Notes: generated by a model from the letters alone, not told the origin. A stretch of 64,000 bases of DNA from Methanomassiliicoccales archaeon RumEn M2 (GCA_001421175.1 LJKL01000015.1:102994-166993); one strand, 5' to 3'. Positions 35,864-45,251 are shown, counted from the first letter of the stretch. Program-made: numbers and translations.

Positions 35864-38119
35864 ATGAAAAAGCTCGTGATAACCGAGAAGGCCAATGCGG
35901 CCCGCAGGATATCCGCCATCTTATCGGGCGGGAAGACCAGCACCAAGAAGCACGGGAGCGTGAGCGTGCTGACATTCGACTCCGGGGATGACGAGTACTC
36001 CGTCGTCAGCCTGAGAGGGCACATAATAGAGCTGGATTATCCTTCAGAATACAGCGATTGGAGCAAATTCCCTCCTGCGGACCTGGTCTACGCACCCCAG
36101 GAGAAGAGGGTGAAGATCAAGAGCATAGTGGATGCCATAAAGAGCGTGGCCGACGAATCGGACATGGTCATCATAGCCACTGACTACGACAGAGAGGGAG
36201 AGCTCATCGGCATGGAGACCGTCAAGTACGCCGGGATCGACCTCAACAAAGTAAAAAGGGCCAAGTTCAGTGCCCTTACCAAAGCCGAGGTCGAGCAGGC
36301 ATTCTCCAACCTTGTGGAGCCGGACGAGAGACTGGCGGACGCGGCGGAGGCCAGGCAGATCATTGACCTTTCCTGGGGAGCTGTTCTGACCAGGCTCATA
36401 TCGCTCTCATCCGGGCAGGTGGGCAAGAACTTCATGTCCGTAGGCAGAGTCCAGAGCCCGACCCTCAAACTGCTGGTTGACCGGGATGCGGAGATAGCCG
36501 CCTTCGAGCCCATTCCCTTCTGGACCGTGGGCGGGAGATTCGGGATGCTCGCTTTCAGGGGAAGTCATGAATCCAATCCGTTCTGGGAGAAGGAGAGCGC
36601 CAATATCGTGATGAGCAGATGCGAAGGCGTGAAGAAGGGGACCGTCAAGACCTATGAGGTGAGGATGAAGGAGGAGTACAGGCCCCCTCCCTTCGATACC
36701 ACGCAGATGCAGGTGGAGGCCAACAAGATAGGCATACCTCCTGCCGTGGCCATGAAGCTGGCGGAAGACCTCTACACAGCAGGTTACATATCATACCCCA
36801 GGACAGAGAACACAGAGTATCCCATCAGCCTCGGCCTCAGGAGCATATTGGAGAGGCTGAAGGATTCCGATTTCTCCAAGGAGGCGACGGAGATACTTTC
36901 CCAGGAGAAGATCTCCCCGTCCAGAGGGAAGAGGAGAACGACGGACCATCCGCCTATCCATCCCACATCCGGAGCCAGGTCGTCCTCGATGAAGGGTGAC
37001 AAATGGAAGCTCTACGAACTGATAGTCAGGAGATTCCTGGCGACACTGGCGCCCAACGCCGAAGCCGAGGTCACGGAGTGCACCATCGACGTTGGCGGCG
37101 AGACATTCAAGGCAGAAGGGTACATCCTGAAGAAGGAGGGCTGGAAAAGGTACTACGGCCAATATCTCCGCAAAACCGATTCCCATATCGACAAGCTGAA
37201 TGTCGGGGACGCGGTGGATGTCAGGTCCATAAGCCTGGAGGAGGATGCTACGAAGCCTCCGTACAGGTACAACCAAGGGTCCCTGATACAGGAGATGGAC
37301 AGGCTCAACCTGGGCACGAAGAGCACCAGGCACGACATCATAGGCAAGCTCTACTCCAGGAATTACATACAGGGGGCTCAGATGATCCCCACCGCAGGAG
37401 GGATCGCCCTTACCCGCTCCCTGGAGAAGCACGGTGGCGGTATCACCGAGCCGGAGATGACCGCCATGCTCGAAAGCGATATGCTCGAGATAGGCAGCGG
37501 CAACAAGACCCTCCAAGAGGTCGTGGGTGAATCCCAGGCCATGCTGGGCGGTGCGGTCAAGGCCATAGAGAGCGAGAAGACCGCCATAGGGGACGAGATC
37601 CGTTCCGCCCTCAGGTCCCAGCAGCATCTGGGAACATGCGTGAAATGTGGCGATAACCTTACAATAAAGAGATCGCGCAACGGGAACTTCATCGGCTGCG
37701 ACGGATATCCCGAATGCAAGGAATCCTATCCTCTCCCCAGAGGGGCGATGATACAGACCACGGAATCCGTCTGCGAGGCATGCGGACTGCCGATGCTGAA
37801 GGTCATAAGGCGGGGTTCACCGCCGAGCGTGCAGTGCATAGACCCGAAGTGCGCCAGCAACATCAGGAAGAACGACCTGGGGCCGTGCCCCACCTGCGGC
37901 AAGGGCCGCATGCAGGTCATGTATTCCAAGGCAGGCAAGCGCTTCGCAGGGTGCACGGAATGGCCGGAATGCAAGCAGACCTATCCCCTCAGACCGAGGG
38001 GCACCCTTGTACCGGCACCCGATCCCTGCCCCCACTGCGGCGCTCCGATGCTGGAGTTCAGCAAAGGGAACAGCTGCATAAGCATGGACTGCCCCGGCAA
38101 GAAGAAGCGCTCAGAGTAG
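35864..38119 (+). CDS. topA: DNA topoisomerase I, type IA
   Basis: Relaxes negative supercoils through a 5'-phosphotyrosine link. The TOPRIM part has ITEKANAARRI at the start and the acidic triad in ATDYDREGELIG (about residue 105). The catalytic tyrosine lies in YISYPRTENTEYP (about 310). The C-terminus carries three four-cysteine zinc ribbons (for example CVKCGDNL, CEACGLP, CPTCGKG, CPHCGAP). The ATG at 35864 (MKKLVITEKAN) is 27-36 nt from TTTTAATAAG. 751 residues, intact. Confidence 0.95.
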   Translation: MKKLVITEKANAARRISAILSGGKTSTKKHGSVSVLTFDSGDDEYSVVSLRGHIIELDYPSEYSDWSKFPPADLVYAPQEKRVKIKSIVDAIKSVADESDMVIIATDYDREGELIGMETVKYAGIDLNKVKRAKFSALTKAEVEQAFSNLVEPDERLADAAEARQIIDLSWGAVLTRLISLSSGQVGKNFMSVGRVQSPTLKLLVDRDAEIAAFEPIPFWTVGGRFGMLAFRGSHESNPFWEKESANIVMSRCEGVKKGTVKTYEVRMKEEYRPPPFDTTQMQVEANKIGIPPAVAMKLAEDLYTAGYISYPRTENTEYPISLGLRSILERLKDSDFSKEATEILSQEKISPSRGKRRTTDHPPIHPTSGARSSSMKGDKWKLYELIVRRFLATLAPNAEAEVTECTIDVGGETFKAEGYILKKEGWKRYYGQYLRKTDSHIDKLNVGDAVDVRSISLEEDATKPPYRYNQGSLIQEMDRLNLGTKSTRHDIIGKLYSRNYIQGAQMIPTAGGIALTRSLEKHGGGITEPEMTAMLESDMLEIGSGNKTLQEVVGESQAMLGGAVKAIESEKTAIGDEIRSALRSQQHLGTCVKCGDNLTIKRSRNGNFIGCDGYPECKESYPLPRGAMIQTTESVCEACGLPMLKVIRRGSPPSVQCIDPKCASNIRKNDLGPCPTCGKGRMQVMYSKAGKRFAGCTEWPECKQTYPLRPRGTLVPAPDPCPHCGAPMLEFSKGNSCISMDCPGKKKRSE

Positions 38120-38564
38120 ATCGACTATCTTCCTGTGGGATGAGTCCTTGCAATCCGGATCACCGCATTTGGGATCGTTGCACAGACCGCCTTTGTTCCA
38201 TACGGAGGTATCCACAGGGAGTGCGGAGAAGGCCTTCTCTGCGATCGCCTTCATATCCCCTGTACTCAAGACAGTAGACTATGGCGTTCATGACTATGCT
38301 GTAATCCTCGACGGCGGACTCGAGACCGTACCTGAGCCTAACGTTGCCGTCCTCCGTCGTGGAGCTGGCTGACACCATCTCCCCTGAGGATCGCAGATTG
38401 GCCTTTATATGCCCTATGGTACCGCCGGCCCTGGCGCATCCCGATGCCGTCTCCGAGACGGCGCCGGAGAACAGGGAGACCGCTTCCTCGGGGGATGTGC
38501 CGCCCATGTTCCCCGAGAGCTCCATGACCAGTACCGTTGGTATGAAGGGCTCATCCCGGGTCAA
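38111..38564 (-). CDS. Hypothetical protein with C-terminal cysteine cluster, CobW-linked (frame broken by 1-nt insertion)
   Basis: Unknown family, about 150 residues after repair. The N-terminal part contains ELSGNMGGTSPEEAVSLF. The frame fails at the GGGG run near 38254-38257 (CCCC on the plus strand), and GGG gives YCLEYRDMKAIAEKAF. The tail reads GLCNDPKCGDPDCKD, a compact likely metal site. It overlaps the CobW-like GTPase gene by 4 nt (ATGA) and the topA stop by 9 nt. The context suggests a metal-trafficking partner of the GTPase. Confidence 0.65.
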
Positions 38565-39156
38565 AGACCTATCTCCTTGGAAATGACGTCCATGCCTTCT
38601 CCCGTATCTCCTCTTACATGGAGGATCTTGCCGGCGTACTTGAAAAAGGATCGTATCTGATCCTCTATGGATCTGAGATCCTGCGGGGATATCGCATCCA
38701 CTTTGTTTATGAGCACCAGGTCAGCCATCTCCAGCTGGTTCCTCAGAGGCCTCTCGAACATCGTCTTCAGCCTGAGGAATCTTTCCCCGTCTATGACCAC
38801 GACGACCTTCACGGAATCTATGTCCAGCCCTACAACTCCGTCTATAGAGACGAGGATGTACTCAGGATCGGCTATGCCGGTGGGCTCTATGACGACTATG
38901 TCCGGGCCCACTTCCTTCTGGAGGAGCTTCAATGTGTCTATCATCCCGGACTTGAGGGTGCAGCAAACGCATCCCCCTGCCAGCTCCTTGATCTGAGGCC
39001 GTTCTTGTTCAACACTTCCCCGTCGATACCCACGGAGCCTATCTCGTTCTCGATTATGGCAACCTTGCGCCCCCCGGCCGATAGCGGGCCCAGGAGCTGG
39101 ATTATGGTTGATGTCTTGCCGGCGCCGAGCATTCCTGCGACTACTAGAACGTGCAT
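38561..39156 (-). CDS. CobW/COG0523-type G3E GTPase, short form (frame broken by 1-nt deletion)
   Basis: A metallochaperone-type GTPase of about 198 residues after repair: Walker A GMLGAGKTS, the metal-binding GGCVCCTL, EPTGIADPE and NKVD. Only the G domain is present; the usual C-terminal CobW domain is missing. The frame is lost at about 38996-39000; CC to CCC gives NGPQIKELAGG. An ACTTTTATAG box (39179-39190) predicts its own start near 39160. Zinc, cobalt/corrinoid or nickel are the known family substrates; which applies here is not visible. Confidence 0.85.
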
Positions 39157-39193
39157 CTGAGGCTGCTACCATTCTGCAACTATAAAAGTGATA

Positions 39194-39439
39194 TCAAATC
39201 CCTTCTTCCGGGGTACCTTCGAAGAGGGCGTTCAGCTCCTCTATGTCTCGGGATATCCTGGAGTTCCTGCAATGCGTGCATTGGAGCTCTTTGCGCAGAC
39301 TCAGTTTGAGATTCATCTGGGCAGCGTCAAGACCTATTATCCTTCCGCAGTTGCAATAGACCTTCATCATGTCTCGGGGATCGACGTAATCTATCGTCCC
39401 GCAGGATCTGTGGTCCATAGCTACCGCTATCGTTGTCAT
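39194..39439 (-). CDS. Small zinc-ribbon-like protein, 81 aa
   Basis: A short protein with cysteines in YCNCGRIIG and QCTHCRNSR (about residues 28-60), the spacing of a CxC/CxxC metal site. Function unknown. It lies 37 nt upstream of the CobW-like GTPase on the same strand, with a palindrome-overlapped TATA element upstream (39543-39558). Start at 39439; Met8 is an alternative. Confidence 0.65.
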   Translation of the reverse strand: MTTIAVAMDHRSCGTIDYVDPRDMMKVYCNCGRIIGLDAAQMNLKLSLRKELQCTHCRNSRISRDIEELNALFEGTPEEGI

Positions 39440-39542
39440 GTTCGCTGTTCCTTCCTAGGCCCCCAAGGAGCCGTCACGCAGTAGCATTCGCAAAATGCGA
39501 ACGTTCCCAATCCTCCGCGCCGTGCTCATTGCTTAACTCAAG

Positions 39543-39558
39543 TAGGCATATAAGCCTA
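39543..39558 (-). promoter_or_regulatory. Palindrome overlapping a TATA element upstream of the CobW cassette
   Basis: TAGGC and GCCTA flank ATATAA. On the minus strand it reads as a TATA box inside inverted repeats, about 105-120 nt before the zinc-ribbon start codon. It could be an operator, leaving a leader of about 85 nt that contains the 39487-39501 hairpin. Confidence 0.45.
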
Positions 39559-39680
39559 TCTCCGAAGCGCATAAAAATGATTTGAGAAACAGAGAAAAAT
39601 AAATGTCGAAGCTTGTTTCCATACTGCGGAAAATTCTCCGGGGCCTGATCCGCACCTACTCGTTTTCTGGATTTAAACAA

Positions 39681-39723
39681 CGTTAGCCAGCAACACCCGT
39701 TTAGGAGGGGTGTTAACTTAACG
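39681..39723 (-). terminator. Composite hairpin downstream of pncB
   Basis: Outer arms CGTTA/TAACG and inner arms AACACCC/GGGTGTT can pair across a 9-nt loop, about 70 nt after the pncB stop. On the minus strand it is followed by TTGTTTAAAT. A terminator or a processed small RNA are both possible. Confidence 0.45.
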
Positions 39724-39792
39724 GGGGTCCATCTTCCAGTGGAAATGCAGGGGTCTGCGAATACCATCGGATAAATCGACAACGAAGATGTG

Positions 39793-40986
39793 TCAGAGCT
39801 CGGATATCTGCCGCAGCTGCCATAGCACGCTCTTGCGTATCTCCTTGGCGCTGCGGGGCTTCGAGGTCCTCTTCCCGCTCTCCAAGACCTTCTCCTCGAT
39901 CATCTCCATACTGCACCCGCAGGAGCATCTTATGTTGTCGTCTGCAGACAGGGACGCGTCCATGTAGAGACAGTCGGGGCAGCGGTAGGCATACTTCCGG
40001 CCTCCGAACTTCCCTCTTTTGGAGACGGGCTCCCCGTTCCTCTCCACTATATCCATGGACAAATCCAGGGTGGGCGCGTTGCTTATGGAGGTGCCGACCC
40101 CGAAACCGGTCACGCATGTGCCGGAGAGGGCGGCCACGGACCTCTCGTCAAGTCCTCCAGAGACCATTATGCCCACCTTATCGTAACCGTTCATGTCCAG
40201 CTCCCAACGGACCTCGTCGATTATCTCTTTGAAGTTCCCTCTCCTGGACCCGGGAGTGTCCAGCCTCACGCCCGCAAGATCCTTCACGGCCCTGCATGCG
40301 TCCATGGCTCCCGTCCTCTCGTCCGAGAAGGTGTCTATGAGCATTATGCGGGGGACATCCGGTTCGATTATCTCGTCGAAGGACCTGAAGGCCTCCTCGT
40401 TGCTCCCCATCACAAGCATCAGCGCGTGAGGGGTGGTGCCCAGAGGCTCCGTCCCGGTTATGTCCCCTCCCATGCGGGACGAGACGGCATCGCATCCTCC
40501 TATGAAGGCCGAGCGGTCAAGAACCCCGGATATGGCCGGGTGCATCCTGCGGTTGCCGAAGGCTGTCACCGATTTCCCGCCGGCGGCCATCTTGGTCCTT
40601 GCGGCGCACGTGGCAACACCTGACGGCTGGCACAGCATTCCGAGAAGAGACGTCTCTATTATACCGAATCCAGAATACACTCCGTGTATGTTCATCAGGG
40701 GTATCCTCACGCTGTTGGAGGACCTGGCTCTGAAGACTGTGCCCTCGGGCACCGAGTACATGTCTATCGGATATCCCTCGGCGAGCCTGAGGACCTCTTC
40801 GAGACCGCAGTAGACGGCCCAGCTCCAATCCTTCGGCAGAGCGCTGCCCGTGACCTCGGCCCATACCACGGTCTCCCCGTTTCCGCGGGCCTCCAGGATC
40901 CTTTTGGTCCTGTCGAAGTAAACATCTGTTGTGTACCCGCTGCGTATCTCCTCCTCAGAAGCCGAGAAAAGTCTTTCTTTGGTCAT
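39793..40986 (-). CDS. pncB: Nicotinate phosphoribosyltransferase, archaeal type
   Basis: Salvages nicotinate to NaMN. The 397-residue protein carries PISGVLDRSAFIGG-like sequence (HPAISGVLDRSAFIGGCDAV, about residue 158), LIDTFSDERTG and the phosphate loop ISNAPTLD near 315, as in the NAPRTase/QAPRTase superfamily. A C-terminal C4 zinc ribbon (CPDCLYMD, CSCGCS) is added. The ATG at 40986 overlaps the eno stop (ATGA). Confidence 0.85.
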   Translation of the reverse strand: MTKERLFSASEEEIRSGYTTDVYFDRTKRILEARGNGETVVWAEVTGSALPKDWSWAVYCGLEEVLRLAEGYPIDMYSVPEGTVFRARSSNSVRIPLMNIHGVYSGFGIIETSLLGMLCQPSGVATCAARTKMAAGGKSVTAFGNRRMHPAISGVLDRSAFIGGCDAVSSRMGGDITGTEPLGTTPHALMLVMGSNEEAFRSFDEIIEPDVPRIMLIDTFSDERTGAMDACRAVKDLAGVRLDTPGSRRGNFKEIIDEVRWELDMNGYDKVGIMVSGGLDERSVAALSGTCVTGFGVGTSISNAPTLDLSMDIVERNGEPVSKRGKFGGRKYAYRCPDCLYMDASLSADDNIRCSCGCSMEMIEEKVLESGKRTSKPRSAKEIRKSVLWQLRQISEL

Positions 40987-42245
40987 CTGAACGCCTTTCT
41001 TCCCTTGAATACCGCTTCGGAGCCCAGCTCCTCCTCTATCCTGAGGAGCCTGTTGTACTTCGCAGTGCGCTCTCCCCTGGCCGGTGCCCCGGTCTTTATC
41101 TGGCCGGTGCCCCACCCCACGGAGAGGTCTGCTATGCTGGAATCCTCGGACTCGCCGGAACGATGGGAGACCACAACGGAATAGCCGTTGCTGAAGCTCA
41201 TCTCCGCGGCTTCCCCGGCCTCCGTGACCGTGCCTATCTGATTGACCTTCAGGAGCAATGAGTTCGCCGATCCCTGGGCTATGCCTTTGCTAAGGCGCTC
41301 GGTATTGGTAACGAACAGGTCGTCGCCCACGATCTGCACCTTGGAGCCGACCCTCTTCGTCAGAGCGGCCGTGGTCTCAAAATCATCCTCGGTGAACGGG
41401 TCCTCCAGACTGATGAGGGGAAAATCCCTGGTCAGTCCCACGTAGTGATCGGCCAGCTCTCCCGGGGAGAGCCTCAGGCCGTCAACCTCATATATGCCGT
41501 CGGAGAAGAATTCGCTGGAAGCCGCATCCAAGGCCATGAAGACATCCTTGCCCGGGACATAGCCCGCAGCGGATATCGCATCCGATATCACGCCCATGGC
41601 CTCCGCGGATGTGCTGAGGGGCGGAGCGAAGCCGCCTTCATCCCCCAGATTCACGGACGATGCGCCGTATCTCTTGCCGAGCATGGACTTCAGGGACATA
41701 TAGACCTCGGAGGACATACGGAGGCAGTCGGAGAACGTCTTGGCCCCTGCGGGTATGATCATGAACTCCTGTATCTTCAGGTTGCCGCCCGCATGCTTCC
41801 CGCCGTTTATTATGTTCAGCATGGGCACGGGAAGCGTCCTGCCGTCGTTACCGATGTGCTCGTACAAAGGCACCATCTCCGCACCGGCCCCTGCCCTGGC
41901 CACCGCCAGAGACACGGCTATTATGGCATTGGCCCCGAGCCTACTCTTGTTCGGCGTGCCGTCCAGCTCGATCATGGCCTTGTCAACGGATGCCTGGTCG
42001 GATACGTCCATGCCCGTTATGCAGGACGCTATCTCCCCGCGCACATTGGAGACCGCTTTCATGACGCCTTTGCCGCCGTACCTGCTGCCGCCGTCCCTCA
42101 TCTCGTGAGCCTCCCATGTGCCGGTGGAAGCTCCGGACGGCGCTATGGCGGTTATGCTGTGACCTCTTACGGTCACCTCTGCCTCTACGGTAGGATTGCC
42201 CCTGGAATCCAATACCTCTCTGGCCCATACTCTCTCTATCTTCAT
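40983..42245 (-). CDS. eno: Enolase
   Basis: Interconverts 2-phosphoglycerate and phosphoenolpyruvate. The 420-residue protein has EVLDSRGNPTVEAEV, APSGASTG, the magnesium-ligand regions VFMALDAASSEF, LISLEDPF and IVGDDLFVTN, and the signature SLLLKVNQIGTVTEA. Intact frame. It lies 4 nt behind a response-regulator gene and overlaps pncB. Confidence 0.97.
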   Translation of the reverse strand: MKIERVWAREVLDSRGNPTVEAEVTVRGHSITAIAPSGASTGTWEAHEMRDGGSRYGGKGVMKAVSNVRGEIASCITGMDVSDQASVDKAMIELDGTPNKSRLGANAIIAVSLAVARAGAGAEMVPLYEHIGNDGRTLPVPMLNIINGGKHAGGNLKIQEFMIIPAGAKTFSDCLRMSSEVYMSLKSMLGKRYGASSVNLGDEGGFAPPLSTSAEAMGVISDAISAAGYVPGKDVFMALDAASSEFFSDGIYEVDGLRLSPGELADHYVGLTRDFPLISLEDPFTEDDFETTAALTKRVGSKVQIVGDDLFVTNTERLSKGIAQGSANSLLLKVNQIGTVTEAGEAAEMSFSNGYSVVVSHRSGESEDSSIADLSVGWGTGQIKTGAPARGERTAKYNRLLRIEEELGSEAVFKGRKAFR

Positions 42246-42249
42246 CGTA

Positions 42250-43140
42250 TCACGCTCGGACCTCTTTGTAAAGCTCCATGTTCATCAGCAGAAGGTCCTT
42301 ATCCTTATCCGTGAAACTGGACTCCGGTGCCGATATTATGACGGAGGATATCTTCTTGGCGCCTCCGTTTATCAACTGGTATATCATGGTCAGGACGCCG
42401 TTGAGACTGTTGGCCTCTATAAGGGGCTGAAGATTGTCGATGATCACCACGGGCTTTGCGTTCTGTTCTATGAATTCGACCATGCTTGCCATGAGGGTCC
42501 CCAGCTTGGACATCTCAACATATCCTGCTTTCAGCCTCGAGGACAGTCCCAGGATCCTCATGGTCTCACCGCCTATCTTATCATTGACGTACTTGACGCT
42601 CTCCGACGTGACGACCATCACGTCACATCCTCTGGTCTGCATGGTGTGCGCTATCGTGTAGACCAGGAACGGCTCGTTCTCGAAGACGATGTAGGACCTC
42701 CCGAAATGTATCTCCGCCTCATGAGTCTCCTCCGTCTCCGGTTTCTTATGCCCGAACAGCTTGAATTTTGCCTTCTTCTTCTTGGCCGCGGCAGCCTCTC
42801 CCAGGGTCATCCCGCGGACATTATCGATTATGTCCACGCTCCTGAACGGCTTCTGTATGTGGCCGTATATCAGGGGCGAATCCTTAGGTAGCTTCTCCTT
42901 GCCGCTGGTGAGTATCAGAACCTTCACGCCGGATTTGGGATCCAGCTCGTCCAGGAAGGGGAGGGAGCTCTCGCCGTTGACGACGGAGTCCAAAAGTATC
43001 CCGCTGGGCTTGAATGATGAAAGTTTCGACCGGGCCTCCTCTAGGGACCCTGCTATCTCTGTTGTGTAACCATCTACGCCCAATATCTCGGCGATTATCT
43101 CCTGTATCGCCTCGTTATCGTCGATTACCAGAACCTTCAT
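42250..43140 (-). CDS. Response regulator: receiver domain plus DUF835 domain
   Basis: Residues 1-115 form a CheY-like receiver: acidic pair in VIDDNEA (Asp7, Asp8), phospho-acceptor in GILLDSVVNG (about Asp51), and the lysine in HIQKPF. A Lys-rich linker leads to a DUF835 domain (about 150-290; RSYIVFENEPFLVYTI, PVVIIDNLQPLIEANS), common in archaeal signalling proteins and distantly NTPase-like. There is no DNA-binding domain. No cognate histidine kinase is in the window. Confidence 0.85.
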   Translation of the reverse strand: MKVLVIDDNEAIQEIIAEILGVDGYTTEIAGSLEEARSKLSSFKPSGILLDSVVNGESSLPFLDELDPKSGVKVLILTSGKEKLPKDSPLIYGHIQKPFRSVDIIDNVRGMTLGEAAAAKKKKAKFKLFGHKKPETEETHEAEIHFGRSYIVFENEPFLVYTIAHTMQTRGCDVMVVTSESVKYVNDKIGGETMRILGLSSRLKAGYVEMSKLGTLMASMVEFIEQNAKPVVIIDNLQPLIEANSLNGVLTMIYQLINGGAKKISSVIISAPESSFTDKDKDLLLMNMELYKEVRA

Positions 43141-43244
43141 CCTATCTCTCCCTCAGGATGTCTAATCCGTCCACGCCTTCGAAGTATAAAACCGCTTAGC
43201 CGTGTCACGGACCAAACAAAGCGCGGAGCGGGAAATAGGCTAGC

Positions 43245-43394
43245 TTACTGCTTCCTGCTTTCCCTCGCCTTGGGCCTGAGGTTGCTGTACCCGCATTTGC
43301 GGCACCTGCTGGCGTTCTTTGGGTTCGTGGCGTAGCAGCTCATACAAACCGATTTGTCGAGAAGTCTGCCCTCTGCCTCTTTGAAGCGTGCCAT
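43245..43394 (-). CDS. rpl40e: Ribosomal protein L40e, 49 aa
   Basis: Small zinc-finger protein of the large subunit. The 49 residues begin [17 protein letters not shown] and contain four cysteines (CMSC and CRKC) in a CYATNP...[11 protein letters not shown] arrangement, ending in basic residues. A TATA element at about 43426-43437 and a GAGGAACAGGA leader precede the ATG. It is too short for most automatic calls. Confidence 0.95.
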   Translation of the reverse strand: MARFKEAEGRLLDKSVCMSCYATNPKNASRCRKCGYSNLRPKARESRKQ

Positions 43395-43569
43395 TCCTGT
43401 TCCTCTGGAGTGTCCAATAATGACCTATTATAAATATGATTCGACAGGGGCGGACAATGAAAGGTGCTGAGCAATGCCTTTTAAGGTCTGGATGCGCATC
43501 AAACCGATGCGTGCGAACCCGATCAGAAGGGCGAAGAGGTAATAACCCGCTCTGCTGATTCGTGTTGCG

Positions 43570-44001
43570 ATGGATATCGCTGACCTCAATAAACTGTACG
43601 ACGAGGGCTACGACTGCGCCCAATGCGTCGTCTTCGCAATGAAGGACAGTATCGAGGTAAGCAACTTCGACGAGCTTATGCGTTCCGTATCGTGCCTGGG
43701 GATGGGACTGTTCGAGGGCAGCGCCTGCGGAGCGGTGCTTGCCGCATATGTGTTAATCGGGCTGAAGTACGGGAACGACAGGCCGGACTTCTCCGCCAAA
43801 GGACTCGCCCTGATCAAGAAGGAGCAGTTCATGGCAGAGCTCCGGAAGAAGCACGGCAAAGGGATCTCGTGTCCGGAGATCATGGGCCTGGATATAAGGA
43901 AGGAGGAGGACAATTTCATAGCGCAGAGGGACAGGATCTATACGGAATTCTGCCCCGGACTGTGCCTTGACGTGGTATCGGCACTGGAGAAAGTGCTATA
44001 G
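43570..44001 (+). CDS. C_GCAxxG_C_C family redox-active protein
   Basis: A 143-residue protein with the cysteine pattern of this family: GYDCAQC, GSACGAVLAAY, GISCPE and EFCPGLC. Members are thought to be redox-active and often accompany oxidoreductases of anaerobes. Start ATG 43570 follows an AGAGGT element by some distance. No partner gene is adjacent. Confidence 0.85.
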   Translation: MDIADLNKLYDEGYDCAQCVVFAMKDSIEVSNFDELMRSVSCLGMGLFEGSACGAVLAAYVLIGLKYGNDRPDFSAKGLALIKKEQFMAELRKKHGKGISCPEIMGLDIRKEEDNFIAQRDRIYTEFCPGLCLDVVSALEKVL

Positions 44002-44029
44002 ATTTCGGTTAAGGTGTTTAACGGTACGG

Positions 44030-44242
44030 TTATCTCTTCCTTGCGACGATGTACACGGTCACGGAGATCATCATCGCGCTCATGAGAAGGGCCGCCGCGT
44101 TGATGACCCCTGCGCCTCCGGTTATCTGGTCCGAGGCCGTAGCCAGGACGAAGACCACCAGAAGGGTGAGAGCCAGCATCAGAGCGACGCCCAATATGAG
44201 CATCAGAATAAGAACCAACGTGTCCTCTATCCTATTATCCAT
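44030..44242 (-). CDS. Small two-helix membrane protein, 70 aa
   Basis: Residues 1-8 are polar, then two hydrophobic segments (about 8-35 and 46-66) are joined by a short loop TASDQITGGAGV. Unknown function. The layout is like the small membrane protein at 56025-56246, where a GSGV loop sits at the same place, so they may be paralogues. ATG 44242 (MDNRIEDTL) is preferred; an in-frame ATG lies seven codons upstream. Confidence 0.65.
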   Translation of the reverse strand: MDNRIEDTLVLILMLILGVALMLALTLLVVFVLATASDQITGGAGVINAAALLMSAMMISVTVYIVARKR

Positions 44243-44293
44243 GCATCCATCCTCCTGACCCACAGCAGGTATTCGGCGGATATAAACATAATG

Positions 44294-45250
44294 TCAGCCG
44301 AATAATGACCTCTGGCATATGAAGTCGGACATCATCCTTCCCGGATCCCCTGTCTTCATCTCATGGGTCACTGTCTCCGGGCGAATCGCCTCGACCACAT
44401 CTCTGACCCCGTATGACATGAACGGATCATGACTGTCCGAGCCGTAGATCAGATCGTACGCGGCGAATATCCTGTCCTCCCTTTTGGCAGGGACCTCCCC
44501 GTCCTTGCGGTAGGACCTCATGAAATCCGCAGAGGTATTGAGATGGAGATGCATCGCGCCTATCCTGTCGATCATGTCCCCGGGATAGGAGTCTATTGTC
44601 CTCAGCAGGATATCTGTGGCCTCATCCTCCGTGCGAACCCCTCCCAGGGAAACGAGGAGATGCCCTGTATCCAGGCATAATCCCCAATCCTCGAATTCCA
44701 GTTCCCTTTCCAGGATCCTGTACCCTGATGCGTCCGTCATCCTGAGGCCGGGCCACCACAGGTTCTCGAACAGTATTCTCATGGGAGGCTCCCCCCCGAG
44801 ACGGGAGACGGCATCGTTGACCGCTTCCGCCAATGCCCTGAGCACGTCCGTATCGCTGTCCGACTGCTCCCTTACCAGCAGATCGTCCGTGTTGGCATTC
44901 CCCGCATGCAGCACGCCATAATCGGGCTCGAGGCGCGAAGCGCCTGATATGCATTCCAGTATCGTATCGCATATCCCCTCCCTCGACCTGCCGTAGAACA
45001 TGTGACGAACCGTATCGTCCGGCATATCCTCACCGACGATTATCCTGCCGGACCATACGCCGTACCAATCGGTGGCGTATGGCAGATGGACCGCCTCGGT
45101 TACGGAGGCGGCGTCTTCGGGTATGCTCTGATATCCCGTGAGAAGCTCTATCCCGTCGGCTCCCGCCCCCCTGAGCCTCTCGGCGGCAGTGCCCTTCCCG
45201 GGTATGTCGGCGACATTGCCGTATATGGTGTATCCCAGAAGATGCTTCAT
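44294..45250 (-). CDS. Xylose isomerase-like TIM-barrel protein (sugar-phosphate isomerase/epimerase superfamily)
   Basis: A 318-residue barrel with likely metal ligands on successive strands: GIELLTGY, AVHLPYATDW, VLHAGNAN, LFENLWWP, GLCLDTGHLL and AMHLHLNT, as in AP endonuclease 2/xylose isomerase-like enzymes. The substrate is unknown. It is the third gene behind metK and the DUF4443-like regulator, 1 nt from the latter. Confidence 0.8.
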   Translation of the reverse strand: MKHLLGYTIYGNVADIPGKGTAAERLRGAGADGIELLTGYQSIPEDAASVTEAVHLPYATDWYGVWSGRIIVGEDMPDDTVRHMFYGRSREGICDTILECISGASRLEPDYGVLHAGNANTDDLLVREQSDSDTDVLRALAEAVNDAVSRLGGEPPMRILFENLWWPGLRMTDASGYRILERELEFEDWGLCLDTGHLLVSLGGVRTEDEATDILLRTIDSYPGDMIDRIGAMHLHLNTSADFMRSYRKDGEVPAKREDRIFAAYDLIYGSDSHDPFMSYGVRDVVEAIRPETVTHEMKTGDPGRMMSDFICQRSLFG

Positions 45251-45251
45251 A

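Larger units (their letters stand above)
39440..39792. other. 353-nt non-coding interval with hairpins and a palindromic TATA
   Basis: An AT-rich gap between the zinc-ribbon gene and pncB. From low to high coordinate it holds a TTCGCA/TGCGAA hairpin (39487-39501), the palindrome TAGGC-ATATAA-GCCTA (39543-39558), an AT-rich stretch (about 39570-39615) and a composite hairpin (39681-39723). One open frame covers most of it but its sequence looks random. It is the longest gap in the window without a supported gene. Confidence 0.6.

Noticed and set aside
39474..39782. 102-codon open frame in the gap between the zinc-ribbon gene and pncB
   Set aside because: The amino-acid sequence looks random, it crosses two hairpins and AT-rich promoter-like sequence, and no ribosome site precedes it.
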